Positions 26,241 to 55,741 of a stretch of DNA of 64,000 nucleotides are shown piece after piece. A model generated the notes under the pieces. It saw only the letters and a program-made list of their open reading frames with translations, did no database searches and was not told where the DNA came from. A program made the position numbers and the translations under genes. The stretch spans positions 310,001 to 374,000 of the forward strand of contig JBBPEB010000003.1 of NCBI GenBank assembly GCA_039096225.1, read 5' to 3'. Each line of letters begins with the position of its first letter. The first letter of the stretch is position 1. Source of the DNA: Blastocystis sp. Blastoise (taxonomy: Eukaryota > Sar > Bigyra > Opalinata > Blastocystidae).

Positions 26241-26459
26241 TCACATTTTATCTTTAGGATTTGTATTTGTATTAATGAGATCATTGACTTTTGCTTTAAC
26301 ATTTGACAATTGGTTTTCATTAATGAATAAATGTGTTTGATCAAGGACATACTTAATTATTTTATGATCTTTGTCTAGAAATTCGATATATGTTTTGATT
26401 ACTGGATCCACAGTAATAAGGATTCCTTTTGTAGCAGTAGCAACTTCTAATTTATTCAT
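26241..26459 (-). CDS. TFB5: TFIIH subunit TFB5/TTDA (GTF2H5)
   Basis: This is an intronless 72-aa protein. ATKGILITVDPVIKTYIEFL followed by LDQTHLFINEN and a C-terminal amphipathic helix is the complete TFB5/TTDA fold, and the family is 67-75 aa long. TFB5 binds the p52/TFB4-side subunit of TFIIH, stabilises the complex, and stimulates the XPB translocase in nucleotide excision repair. The protein ends NTNPKDKM. The start codon is 106 bp from the divergent coiled-coil gene, so the two probably share a promoter. Confidence 0.93.
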   Translation of the reverse strand: MNKLEVATATKGILITVDPVIKTYIEFLDKDHKIIKYVLDQTHLFINENQLSNVKAKVNDLINTNTNPKDKM

Positions 26460-26565
26460 CGTTTATACAGTTCCTAGAAAATTAATTATTGTCAAAAGAA
26501 GAATAAAAGAGTAATACGAAAAACAAAAATATTTTTTTAAAATAAAAATAAATGTTGTTTCTAGA
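26460..26565. promoter_or_regulatory. Compact bidirectional promoter, TFB5 / coiled-coil gene
   Basis: Only 106 bp lie between the two divergent start codons. The interval is A/T-rich; TTCTAGAA spans the right-hand start. No known element is assigned. Confidence 0.4.
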
Positions 26566-27594
26566 ATGGATTTGAATCGACCAACTCGAATTAATGCAGT
26601 AGTTCATTGTACATTATGATTTGAATTATATTTAGTTGATATAGTGGTGAAACAAACGGTCTCAGTGAAACATACTGTTGATTCAATGATTGAAAGTATT
26701 CAGCAACTCAATAATTTATATGATGAATTATTTCGGAGGACGAATCTACAATTGGAAATACTATCAAAGCGTTTAGCATCGATCAAAGCAGTATGTGATG
26801 AAGTTTTCTTATTTTATTGATAATTTTATAATTATAAACTATTGATTTCATTATTCATTATATATAAACCATTTTCATTCATGTTGTGAATATAGAGAAT
26901 GATTACTTTGGAGGCAAAGATTGATTATTGTATAGAAAATCAAAATAAAATAGACACATTTACGTCTCATAAACTTACATTAACAAATCCAAGTATTTAT
27001 AATCAAAATAAATTATTTAATGAATCCGATTTATTATCACCTTCTCTTTCATCCACTTTTTCTACCTTACAATCTGATTTTATTGTATATATATATATAT
27101 ATTTATTATTATATTATTATTATTTTTTTTGTTATTATATTATATTATATTAATATTATATATATATAGATTCATAATATACCGATCTCAGACTATACTC
27201 TCTATAATGATATTATTAAAGAAGATTCTTCTCCATCTTATATTGTATATATATATAGTATTATTATTATATATATATATATTATTATATATATATTCTA
27301 AATAATAAAATGACTATTTCAAAATATTTTTATATAGTTTCACCATAAGAATAATAATGAAAAGATATTAGAGTATGAGGATAATAGAAAACAATATTCA
27401 ATAACCAATAATGTATATTCTATTTGATATTCTTTTTTAAATTTATTTTAATTATATGTATATATATCTTTAGATATACACGTCACCATTTGAAATAGAG
27501 AATACATTAAAAGGTATATAGTATATATATAAATATTCTTTTATATACCTATATAGATTTCAATGAATCTTTTTCCATAATTCCAAAAAAATGA
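26566..27594 (+). CDS. Small coiled-coil protein, possibly WASH/WAVE-complex related
   Basis: Seven exons (26566-26608, 26636-26790, 26896-27084, 27170-27244, 27338-27412, 27474-27513 and 27557-27594) give 204 aa in a consistent frame. The first intron would be only 27 nt (GTACAT..TTTAG). Residues about 20-85 form a heptad-rich coiled coil (TVDSMIESIQQLNNLYDELF, then LEILSKRLASIKARMITLEAKI). This pattern resembles the N-terminal helices of WASH1 and the small subunits BRK1 and CCDC53. The rest is polar, Ser/Asn-rich and probably disordered; there is no polyproline or VCA segment, so it is not a full WASH1. The family assignment is a weak inference from helix pattern. The gene model is firmer than the function. 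Confidence 0.55.
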
Positions 27595-28116
27595 TAAATA
27601 ATGAAAAAATATATATATATTATTTACTTGGTTTCGTTGTGTTTAAAGTGGTGATTATCACTAAATGAAAAGCAATTGGTATACTGGAAAACCAAAAACC
27701 AAAAACGAAAAAAAAATAAAAACTAGAAAAAACGTGAACTATAATAAAAAAGTAATTAAAAAAAGAAAGAAAAGCTGAATCGTAAACAAAGTGATTTTAA
27801 AAATATATACTTTTTTAAAAACAAATATTTATATATAACTATAGAAACGATAATTGTGAATAAGAATCCATTAATTACCAATATAAATTGTGAAATAAGA
27901 TATATAATATATAATATATAATATAAAATAATAGAATAAAAAGCGATATACAACGACAATATATCTTTACCTTTTGATAAAAACAAAGAATAAAGAAAAC
28001 ATATATACTATTTTTTTATTATATAAATAATATAAAACATATATATATAAGAAATCAAGTATACCCTCTAAAAATATCTTCTATATATATATATATATGT
28101 ATATATATATAGATAT
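27595..28116. other. Convergent intergenic spacer
   Basis: This is an A-rich low-complexity spacer between the 3' ends of the coiled-coil gene and the Rab gene. No feature is supported. Confidence 0.45.
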
Positions 28117-28939
28117 TTAACAGCATCGATCTCTATCGATAGAAGGACTGATAGAAGAGAGAGGAATAGCGCTATCATCCTTCTCATCTTCCCAAAGATC
28201 TGAATGAGAAATAACTACGTTTAATAACTCCTTTACAGAAGATTCTAAATTGATATTCAATTTTGCAGAAGTCTAGAAATGATATATATATATTGTGTAT
28301 TCTTATAGATAACTACATAAATTATTAATAATATAAATAACTTATATCTTACAATTTAAATAAAATTAAAAATATATAATAATAATGAATATAAAATAAA
28401 AAATATATATAATAATAATGAATATAGAAATTAAAAAAAAAAAATGATAATGAATATATAAAAACAAAATATAAATATACTTTTTCCCAACCAATGAATC
28501 CATTATCCTTAACAAATTGATCTAATTCGTCAGGATTCGTTTTACTCTCACTTAAATCGCATTTATTTGCTAAAAGTAATACAGGTAATGGCTTTCCATT
28601 AGGTAATGTTACTTTACTATCAAGTTCAGTTTTCCATTTCTTAATCGATTCAAACGAATTATCACATGTTGAATCATATACAATAAATGCACCGAAAGCT
28701 CCACGATAATAAACTCTTGAAATATTCTGATAACGGTCTTGACCAGCTATATCCCATAATTGTAATCTATAAGTTACATCACCAATGGCTAAGATTTTCA
28801 AACCAAAATCCACAGTTGTTGTTATATGATAATTTTCAGAGAATAAATCATGAACATATCTTTTGATTATACTTGTTTTTCCAGTTTTAGCATCACCAAT
28901 AAACAAAAATTTAATTGTTTTTTCTGATTTATTTGACAT
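28117..28939 (-). CDS. Rab32/38-like small GTPase
   Basis: Two exons (28481-28939 and 28117-28272) give 204 aa. G1 is GDAKTGKTS, the switch I effector Thr lies in HITTTVDFGLKIL, G3 is WDIAGQDRYQN, G4 is ANKCDL and G5 is TSAK. The VDF-x-LK sequence and the AGQDRY switch II with MTRVYYRGA-like ISRVYYRGAFGAFIVYD match the Rab32 subfamily. So does the insertion-bearing WKTELDSKVTLPNGKPLPVLLLANKCDL. Rab32 relatives direct traffic to lysosome-related organelles and mitochondria-associated membranes. The tail ends DRDRCC, a double-Cys site for geranylgeranylation. Substitution of the usual Q-E in DTAGQE by Q-D is conservative. The intron is AT repeat and starts GTATAT. Confidence 0.92.
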
Positions 28940-30222
28940 TTTTAATGAATCTGATGCTCAGCAACTAACAATCAATAAGATATTTTCTATTCTATTCTAT
29001 ATACCAGAATATATTCAAAGATCTAAATTGTTTTTTGTCTAACTAACAAAGTAGGGAAATTTAACTGATAACCAGAATAACAGGAATAATCACAAAATCA
29101 CCATCATTCTTTGTAAAACCGCGGGAACTCAAAACATACGTTTAAAAAGTTCTCCTTCTTCTTGAAAAAGAACTTTTTCTTCTTTTATTCTATTGGTTTC
29201 ATGAGAATCAAAACATATTACACTTAAAATTTAATTTTATTTCTGAAAACATTATTCTATAGAAAAATACAAACAAACAATATTGTTTTGTATTTAGTGT
29301 TTTCCTTAATAGTATCATTTGCTTGTCAACAATACATGAGGGAATATGTCTGAACTATAAAATCTCCATATTTCTTGACAACTCCACACACAATTGTCAT
29401 CGTGGTAATCACAGATAGTGATAATGTTCATATTTGAATGAGATATACATTATTTCCAAGAGAATGATCATAGTTGAATTTATAATTATAAACATTTTCT
29501 TCAATTCCAACAAATTAGAGTATAAGTTTTCATATATATATATATTCTTTAATATCCAATCACCATGGAGAATTCCAACTGATAACTCTTAAAGTACATA
29601 TCGCTGAATTTGTAGTCATTGAAAAACACTTGAAAAAATGGATTTTCGATTTCATTTTAATAATGGTGCGATTTCGCAATATCATATATCGGACTCAATA
29701 GCATTACTCAAGTATTGAAACATAACAAATAGTATCACTGTTAAAGTCTATCCTTTTAAGATCATTTTTAAAATCATATATTTAATTAACAAGATATAAC
29801 CCAATAAAACATATGGATTTCTTTAGAAACATCAAATATAAGGAGAAAATTAAATAAAAAAAAGAACTCAACAATGAAAACTGAATTTATTTAGTTATAA
29901 ATATTCTGATGTTTTTTTTTAATGGAAAAGTGAAGGACTACAGTGAAAACAAAACATTTCCCCACTATTATTGATGGATGTTTCCATAAAAAAAAAGTCG
30001 TTTTTTCGACTGTCGTCCCTCACATTCCCACAAAAACGGGAGAACTCCTTTCTATAACAGAGTTATTTTCAGTCATTAGAAGTGTCTATATCTTTCAATA
30101 ATTCTAAATACTAGGTAGGTATGTGATGTTAGTAATCATAGAATTATCACGAATTTCTAATTTTAAAAACTGAAAAAAGGAATTTTTTTTTTAGAAAAAA
30201 AAAAACAAAACTGAATCTTTGC
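28940..30222. other. Intergenic region, 1.3 kb
   Basis: The region separates divergent genes. A palindrome-like ACCGCGGGAACT is at about 29117-29128. No ORF, RNA gene or repeat family is recognised. Confidence 0.45.
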
Positions 30223-30606
30223 ATGGAGACTATATGCGTAAATATAAACATATTTATTTTGGATATATCTTTTATGTTCCAAGTAACAGATTCATATTTT
30301 AATGGGGTTCTACGTCTACAAGGAAAAGTTTACTCAATCATTAGCAATAATTATTTGTTTTTTCTCCTTGTCGTCTTGATCACAATTGTTTCTTTTATGT
30401 TTGTCGTTCTTACTATCAACATTGTCCAAGAATATTATATTATCTTGTCTGATGAGAACAATACTGAGATTTATGTTCTTGAAGAAAATGCCGGTATTAA
30501 TATTGATATGGGCAGAGAAGATCAACAACAGATAGATCAACGTCAATGGAATCTCTCTGAGTCAACAGCACCTTCTCAAGAAGATGTTGATTCTGAACAT
30601 TTATGA
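30223..30606 (+). CDS. Hypothetical single-pass membrane protein, 127 aa
   Basis: This is an uninterrupted ORF with a convincing transmembrane helix at about residues 43-66 (YLFFLLVVLITIVSFMFVVL). It is followed by a hydrophilic, acidic, Gln/Ser-rich tail (IDMGREDQQQIDQRQWNLSE, ending DVDSEHL). Non-repetitive composition suggests real coding. No family is recognised. The first 20 residues are less certain, and a downstream Met (residue 18) could be the start. The gene is convergent with the large VPS13-like gene, 280 bp apart. Confidence 0.5.
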   Translation: METICVNINIFILDISFMFQVTDSYFNGVLRLQGKVYSIISNNYLFFLLVVLITIVSFMFVVLTINIVQEYYIILSDENNTEIYVLEENAGINIDMGREDQQQIDQRQWNLSESTAPSQEDVDSEHL

Positions 30607-30886
30607 AGCATATAAAATTTGTAGAAGTCTGACTGTTATTTTTATTTTACGCTTCATTTTGTGTTCAATCTGTCTATATATCATTTTTCCCTTTTTTTTT
30701 TTAATTTTGCTTTTCCATTTTATTATTTTCATATTATATAATATGTATTTGTTGTGTTTTTTATTTTAATATAAACATAATACGCTAACTATTAAATGAG
30801 AATCATTAGAAATAACCAAAAAGTCAAAAAGAAAAAAAATATAAAAAGATTTAAATGATTCTTAAACACATAAAAAAATAGACAAG

Positions 30887-47081
<16,195 letters not shown>

Positions 47082-47526
47082 TTTCTAATCAGTATAATAA
47101 ATAAAAAATTTAAAAATGTTTTTCTTTTTCCTCACAATAAATATTTATATTGAATACTTTTAGTTTAAAAGGTATATCAAATTCTTTCCTAATCATTAAA
47201 ATAGTTTAAACAAAGACGAGTATCAACAACTGAGAATAGACCTTAAAACACATAAAAGAAAGTAAAAAAAAATGAAAAATGGAAAACGAATGTAGAACAA
47301 GGAATAAAGAACAATTTTAATAGAAAAATGAAATAATACAACAGACTAATATACAAATAACTAAATGTTATTGAAAGAATAAAAAGAAACATATATATGT
47401 ATATGTATACATATACCATATAATTAATTAAAAATATGAAGAATAAGAAAATAATATATATATATAAGAAACGGATCAACCAAATAAATATAAATAAAAA
47501 AAAAAGTAATATCTTATGAATTCATT
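47082..47526. other. Intergenic spacer
   Basis: This 445-bp region lies between two minus-strand genes; it must hold the sirtuin 3' flank and the VPS13 promoter. It is AT-rich with no ORF supported. Confidence 0.4.
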
Positions 47527-48755
47527 TTATATAAATATACTACTGGTTGGGCTTAGACTACATTCATATTCTAATAATTTAAGTTTTTCATTTAAAGCAC
47601 TTTGTTCGATTTTGGGATGATTTTCTTTCCATCTCTGTATTAATTTCAATAAATCATTTTCCCAATGTAAGTATTTAGAGAATGCAATGCATCCTTCATC
47701 ACAATCTCCACAATAAAAAACATCACGAATATTCTTGTAATTTGACACGAAACTCTTAGAAAGAGAGTCAAAATCAAAATTAGATTTAAATGGTTCTACG
47801 GCTTCTTTGTTTATCAATAATCGGAGTGTATTTAAAGGAATTGAGTTGACTAACGTAGAAATGGGTTCCACTTCTAATGAAGTACCAATGATAATCACTA
47901 GATCGCAATTTTCCATATCTTGTTGCCATTTACCTAAGTAGTCTTGCTTAACCCCTTCACCGTAGAACACAATATCTGGTTTGACATATCCAATGCAGTT
48001 GTTTGTATTACAATGTTTTACACAACCTATATGTAAAATTATAGTATATATTCTTAGCAATGAATCATTTAATAAAAAAAAAGAAAAACGGCTACATGAA
48101 AAAATACTAAAAAAATAAAAACTCAAAAAAAAAACAGAATTTTCATATAAATAAATAAATACCTTTCTTAATATAAGAAGCATATTCCTCCTTTTTGAAT
48201 TCCTTCTTGCAAACAAGACAATGTGCTGTATCAAATGTACCATGAAGTTCAACTAGTTTACTATTGTCTTGAGTAGTAAATTTGGAAATTGAGTCAATAT
48301 TCTGTGTATAATGACGCACAAGAAGTCCTTTATATTCAAACAACTCAATAAAGAAATGAGTAATTGTTGGTGCCACTGGTTTTGGAAATACAGCCTAAAT
48401 ATGATATAAGAAAAAATAATGTATATTTTTATTCAATAGATTCAATTAAATATATATATATATATACCTTAGCGAAATCCATAAAGTCACTTGGTTTCTG
48501 TTTGAAGTGATTAAAAGAGAAAATATCCTCAGGTTGATCTAACTTATATTTATCTAGATTTTTATATATTCCAGATGTCATAGATCTGAAGTCTGGAATT
48601 CCTGCTGCAACACTAACACCAGCTCCTGTGACTACGACAATTCTTTTGATTTTATTAATAAGGATTTGAGTTGCTAAGTACTCTAGGGTTAATACATCAT
48701 GATGTACAACATCGATATCGAAGTTATCTATGAATGAACTTTCAACTTGACCCAT
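47527..48755 (-). CDS. Sirtuin (SIR2-family NAD-dependent deacylase), class I-like
   Basis: Three exons (48468-48755, 48163-48394 and 47527-48026) give 339 aa. The Rossmann and NAD motifs are VVTGAGVSVAAGIPDFRS, TQNIDSI and the catalytic His in LVELHGTF. Cys pairs CLVC and CVKHC supply the zinc site. VKPDIVFYGEG and IIGTSLEVEPISTLV complete the core. This order and the short N-terminus are like SIRT2/Hst2. The chosen start gives MGQVESS, a good N-myristoylation context, suggesting membrane attachment. The frame stays open for 102 codons upstream, with another MG start (MGKVDNSS, about 48894), so the true start is uncertain. The enzyme removes acyl groups from lysines using NAD; its target is unknown. 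Confidence 0.92.
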
Positions 48756-50295
48756 TTTGAAGAAATAAAGTGAGACACATACGAAAACCATGGGTAGAAC
48801 TGCACACATAGACGAATAGCCCAATAAATAATGATTTACATTGATAATCAAGAATATTTCAAACGTTAATGAGGAATTATCCACTTTTCCCATTTTATCC
48901 GCATTCCGAAGCGAGTAAATGATATGTCTGAAGATGATTGGATGATTTGAGATTCTTTTTAATAATTGGATTAAAAAATATGAATTCATGACGTAACAGA
49001 AAACGAATGGTAGTTTTTCGAATAACGAACAGGGTGTGCCAAAACTGCGCTTTAAGCGCAAAGTGCGCTTTTCGATGTTGTTTTTGCGCTTAAATCTTTT
49101 ATTTCATTTTTCTTTTAATTTTTATAAATCTACATAGAATAAAACGTTTAATAATTTTTAGAGGATCGAGATAAGCTCAATAATGATGTTTTTGACATTT
49201 TACACGAGGTTTGTGTTTGTTGATGTAATTTGATTTGTTGTTGAATAAATAATAACCTTACACATATTATAATTAGAGAGCAAATTGAATTTTTTAGCAT
49301 TTTTAGAATGTTAATCATGTAGTTATAATGATTGATTGTCTTTAAGTATTTAACAATTAGGAAAAAAGCGTGATTATGTGTAGATCTTAATAATATAGTA
49401 GTAGTAGAATCATAATAGCAATACATGCTTCAAATTTTTACAAAACTTTGAATTCTTTTAAATTGGCTAAATACTGATTATTAGTGGTCAAAAAATTTTC
49501 AAACTCAGCTCATCAAGACGCATTAATTTACACACTTTTCATGAAAAAAAGACCGGGTGACATAAAAAAGTAATTCATTCATTGACTATTATACTATGAC
49601 ATGACAGTTTTTAACTTAAAACATATTATTTTGATATATAATGTATAAATGTTTTGAAATAAGTCATCTAAGAAGATTTTTGTGACACATGTTGTGACAG
49701 ATACATGACTTAAAAGTTCATAAGTCATCAAATAACAACAAGTATGATTCCTATATTTGACTATTTGTGTTAATTTGGGTGACAAATAAAAATTATTTTG
49801 TGACAAAAGTCAATTGCTTAAGATATTCTTTTGTATATTATTTTAAAGACTTTTATTTATGTTTATAATGAAAAATAATGTCAATAAATACTAAAAAATA
49901 TTATAAAAAATAATAATGTAATTAAAAAGTTTTTATTTTTATAAAATATCATGAAGTAGTCTTGTAGGGACTGTACAGATACATCCTGACAAGTAATAAA
50001 AATTAAATAAACGAAAAGCATATTAAAATATTATTTTTCAAAAATCAAACAAAAAACAATACAATGAACAAAAGCTGGATTTGAAAAAACAATACGTCCA
50101 ACAAAATGATTTTTAATAGCCTTATAAAATGGTTTTAAAATGTATTTTATATGTAGAATAAGTCACACAACACATTTATAATATTTATATTATAAAATAT
50201 ATTGTTTTTATGTTTAAAAATAAAAAAATAAAAAAACGGTTAGTAGTCACTAGCTTTGCAATTATTATATGACTTGATGAAAAATATTATAAGGG

Positions 50296-50373
50296 AGTTG
50301 TTTGGTCAAATGGTCAGTGCGTATAAAATTTTTACATAGTGGACGGATCGAATCTTACGAGGAACTATTTTTT
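50296..50373 (+). ncRNA. tRNA-like RNA polymerase III unit, copy 1
   Basis: A perfect A box (TGGTCAAATGG, 50303-50313) and a near-perfect B box (GGATCGAATCT, 50345-50355) are at tRNA spacing, followed within 12 bp by a T7 terminator. AGTTGTT at 50296 pairs with AGGAACT at 50360 in six of seven positions. The anticodon arm is not convincing, so this is a tRNA-derived element or pseudogene rather than a called tRNA. Confidence 0.5.
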
Positions 50374-50659
50374 TAAACTTTTTCTTTTGACTGCTATTTA
50401 CAATGATTTTATTTAAAATCAACTTTGTTTCATTTTTATTATCTGTAAACATTATTTACATCATTGATATCTGCTTTTTAGTTTAGAATCAACATATCAA
50501 CAAACTTTTTTTTTCAAAAAATAGTAATTATTGTTTAAAAACAATTCTAAGTATTTCTAGAATGTTATAAATGTAATAAAAGAGCATAAATATAATATTT
50601 GAAGATATCAAATAATTTTAAACTTATTATATAGAACACATGAAAAAATAAAATTGAGA

Positions 50660-50740
50660 AATCGGTTGGTATAGTTGACCAGCGCTGTAGCTATTATGGT
50701 AATTGTCGCTGGATCGAATCTCGCAAGAGGCATTTTTATT
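50660..50740 (+). ncRNA. tRNA-like RNA polymerase III unit, copy 2
   Basis: A box TGGTATAGTTG (50667-50677) and the same B box GGATCGAATCT (50711-50721) are followed by TTTTT tracts. A D-arm GGT/ACC can form, and CCAGCG (50679-50684) pairs perfectly with CGCTGG (50707-50712) across an oversized loop. That is not a normal anticodon arm. It is probably a SINE-type or tRNA-derived relic related to copy 1, 365 bp upstream. Confidence 0.5.
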
Positions 50741-52320
50741 TTTATTTCTTGGAAAAACATCTTTTTATGAAACTTGTTCTTTTATATATTTATTTTGATT
50801 ATCTCTTGATACGATCATTTATTTTGGTTTAATTTAATTAACTTAGTTTATCAAGAGTATTCGCCTTGAGTATTTATTTTAATTTTTATAATCTGCTTTA
50901 CTTAATTACTTTCTTTCTTTAGGTATCAAGGCTTTTAGCTTTTAAACAACTCTTTATACTGTGAAATCAGGATCTATAGCATTCCAGATGGTTCAAATGG
51001 ATCAACAAATATTTTTTGTATATAATTCGTTTCTTCATTTGTAATATTTATTTGATTTATCTTTATTTTATAGTGCAGGATGATCAGTATTTTTCAAGAG
51101 TATTTATTGTGCGTTATCTATAAGGTTTATTTAGTATTTATATTAATTATATTATAATTGCTTTTTATCATTATTATTTCATTGATTTATTTGTATATTA
51201 GTTTATTATAGTGATCGTTATTTTCTTATTTATATTTAAAAGGAATATTATTTCATTTTTGATAACAAATTATATATATAGATATACGAGGTCAATACTT
51301 TAATTAAGTGTGGCATTCTTTCTATGTTTAGAATTATTTTATGGTCCTTTAATGTATAAAAATATTGATGAGTATATATTTATTATTATATTTATTAGTA
51401 TATTTATTATAGTATTTATGATATTTATGATTATGAAAATAATATATATATAGTTCAACTATAGAATTATTTCCAGTTGTTATCATTTATTATTTTATAT
51501 ATATATATATCAACAATTAGTGAACAATAGATAAGGAAGCTATTCAATTATTAAGCCAATTAAATGATAAACGAGATTGTATATATATATTATTATTATA
51601 TTTATTATATTATATATACTTATTATTATATATATATATAGGTTTATATATGGAGAATGAAGTTTATTGGTCAAAAATTATTCATTATATATATATAAAT
51701 ATTTTTGAAAGAGATACTATTACGGATTCCTTACAACAACAAGAATAAGTATATATATATATTATTATTATTATTATTATATAGTTATTTTCAATATTAT
51801 CTGAATTGATTCCTATAAATTAAAATAATTCTATGATTTTAGCTACTTTTGCATGTATATATATATATATTTGATTATTATACTTTATTTATATTATCTA
51901 TATATTAATACTATTTATATATATATGTATAGATATATATACATCATTATCTTCTGAGAGTCCTTACCTTTCATCCTCTCGCCTTCAGGCCCTTATCCCT
52001 ACCCTCGCACCACTTCTCGCCTCCCCTTTACATACACATCGTCTCCATGCACTTCGTATTCTAAAGAGCTTCCAACAACTTGATGTATATATATTATTTT
52101 ATATAATAATAATATTAATAATAATAATAAATATATATATATATATAGTCGTCTTCAACCTATTGAAAGATCTACCTGTATATATATATCTTCATAATCA
52201 TCATTATATATATATACATTCTTATAGTTACTTCTTATAAGTCCCTCACTGACGCACTCCTCCATCCCTCAAAGAACATTAAAGCACGTTATAATTCCTA
52301 TACTATTAATTGTATATCAA

Positions 52321-52364
<44 letters not shown>

Positions 52365-54164
52365 GCTGATTTATTAATTGTTATGTATTCACGGGAATAT
52401 GGTCATGTATCTAATTTTTTTTCTTATTTATTACCTCGTATCCCTCTAAATGAGTATAAAACAGTAGCTATCTATGGACAATATATATGTATATAATAGT
52501 ATATATAAGTATATATAATAGTATATATAATACATGAATAATATATATTCTGTGTATTTTCTGCTAATCTTCTTATTATATATGATCTATATATATATAT
52601 ATATGTATATAGAAATACTGGTTTATTGACTGTGAAATTGGCGGGAAGTCTTGCTTTGATTCAATTCATCAATATTAAGCCACTTTTCAACAATATATAT
52701 GCTCAATCAACTCTACAGAATATGTCCGATATACATAATATATATATATATGTAGTTCTTATGTAACTAAAAATACATTAAATAAACTATATCAAAATGG
52801 AATAAAGACGAATTCTTATATATATAATCAGATACTAACAATGGACATGATATTAAGTTTAATTGAACAATCTAAAGTCAGATGGTATATATATATATAT
52901 ATATATTCTTTTTTAATCTATTTATCAATATATATATATTAGGACTCTATCTGAAGACTTATATGCTTCTTTTCCCTGTCTTTATATACATATATACAAT
53001 TACCCCCTATCTATACACTTATTGATACTATGCATCAATTATACACAGATCCCCGCGGGGATCTGATGAGCAAAGAAAGTCAAGGCCGACTTCTTCTAGA
53101 CAATCTTGATAAGTATATTATATGTTATATACTATTATATATTATTATATCTTATTATTATTTATTATTATATACTATTATATTATAGGTATAAGAATAA
53201 CAAAGATTACACTCAATTCTTTAACGATATTATAAGAATAGTATATAACTATATATAACTATATATAACTATATTTATAACTATATATAACTATATATAT
53301 AGGTGAGTGATGGTATTGCTCTTTATTCTCTACTCCGATTGGGTCTCAATTCTACATATATACCTACTCTTATTGATCTGTATATATATAACTAATATAT
53401 ATATAACTATATATATAACTATATAGGTATTTACAATTACCCTTTGATTTGATGATTTCCCGTGGGGTTGAGAATATTCATAGTCGTAATCTATTTGTAG
53501 ATAGAATCAATGGAGAAGCTACTATGAAGTATATATATATATGTATAGTATTTTATATAACCATATATATCTATTTTTTCTCACTATATATACCTATATA
53601 TACTTTTATATATAGTGCCATTATTAATTATTTATCGTTCAAAGCACGTCCTATATCTGACAAAACTGTTCTTCGAATTCTAAAGCAAAATATCAAAGTA
53701 GATCGTCGTATGTGGCGCATACTGTGACATTCTCTTATTTTTCTCTTTTTATACTCTATTATAATTACTTATTATTGTTATTCCACATATTATTATGCTT
53801 ATTATTATATATATTCTAGCTATATATTCCTATATTTATTCTAGCTATATATTCCCCTCTTTTCTAGTCATTTCTCCTTCTTACACTGGACATCCGTCAA
53901 TACTTCACTTCCTCTTTCTCTCTCTTCTCATTCATTATGATTAATAACAATGAACCTCTCGTGACTTCCTTGGCGGCAACTATCGACGCGGGAACCAAAT
54001 ATAAGAATGTATATCTATTACAAGAACAATTGAATAAAGATAATATACATGATTTATATGATAGTCCTGAATTCCTTAGATATCAAGTATATATATATAA
54101 TATTATCTATTATTACTATATTTATTACTATACATATTCTACATTTATTACTCTATATATATTA

Positions 54165-54210
<46 letters not shown>

Positions 54211-54906
54211 TGTAGATATTCCATCATCTTCCCTCCTTCTTCTTCCCGCGGAATCCCTTAATGAACTGCTCTCCATAGTGATGACTACTTTCCTATCTCT
54301 TAATTCCCCGCGGGACATTCTCTTTGTCTTACAACATTCTTCGATGATCCCTCTATTTATCCTTCTTTATATCTTGTAGAAGACACTGTTTAAGGTATAT
54401 ATATATATAAATTAGTTTGAATTATGATGTCATTCTCTCTTATTCTTTTAGTTTTATATATATATATATATATAATTTTCCTCCCCTTTACAGATTCTCC
54501 TGTTGTTCCACTTCGTTACTCGCTCTCCCTTCATCCCCGCCCTATATACAAAGACTTTACAAGTATTCTTAGATAGAGTTGGATTAGCGAGTAAAGACTC
54601 TAATTATGTATATATATATAATAATAATAGTATTATTATTGTTTTTGTTTTTTTCTATTACTCTCTATATATCATTAAAAACATAATATTAATACATATA
54701 TAATTATATTTCTCTATAGCACAAAACGTTACTCTCTTCGAACATTCTTCGTATCGACATACAGAGCGTCATTCGACCCATACATCATCATTTCCAATAT
54801 AAAACGGATGACCATGATTGTACATATACCATGACTATTAAGGCCGAATATGAATTTATGGAGAAACTAAAGAAGAGTCCAGATGATGAAACGGCACAAC
54901 TTATTG

Positions 54907-55210
<304 letters not shown>

Positions 55211-55630
55211 GTATCTTTAACAGAAGAACGTATAAGAAATGCTATAGAGAAAGCAGTTCAGATGCTATTAACGAAATCCTTACCTGAATGTTATCCTATG
55301 TGTTTAGTATATCATATATTTGGTCTTTATTATTTAAAATGGAATCGTTTTTGGCAGAAGCTAACAGAATGTTGTGTAAGAATTGCGAGTTTTGATAATA
55401 AATTATATTGGAATTGTTTTTATGAAAAAGCATATCTTATTAATGGTTATATAGATATAAATATATATGATCATATAGGATATAGTATATTATCTAAAGA
55501 AGAAAAGAGATATGGTATCGTCTATGGTTTAGAACGATTACAAGATAGATATAAACATTATATTAAATATTCTACACTTACATTTGTATTGAAACAACGA
55601 TTATCGATGGGAGAAGAACTACTTTATGGG

Positions 55631-55741
<111 letters not shown>

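Larger units (their letters stand above)
48756..51530. other. Non-coding region with tRNA-like elements and GCGCTT hairpins
   Basis: There are 2.8 kb without a supported gene. It holds a cluster of GCGCTT motifs (49047-49090), TGACA-rich sequence (49552-49810, including ATGACTT..AAGTCAT inverted copies near 49706-49729) and two tRNA-like units. ORFs on the minus strand here are short and have no family resemblance. Confidence 0.5.

Noticed and set aside
49148-49806. Minus-strand ORFs of 70-92 codons upstream of the sirtuin
   Set aside because: They have no recognisable domain and AT-driven composition, and overlap the TGACA-rich non-coding segment.
50990-51000. GGTTCAAATGG as a tRNA B box
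   Set aside because: The 3' bases do not fit the B-box consensus and no A box lies at the right distance.
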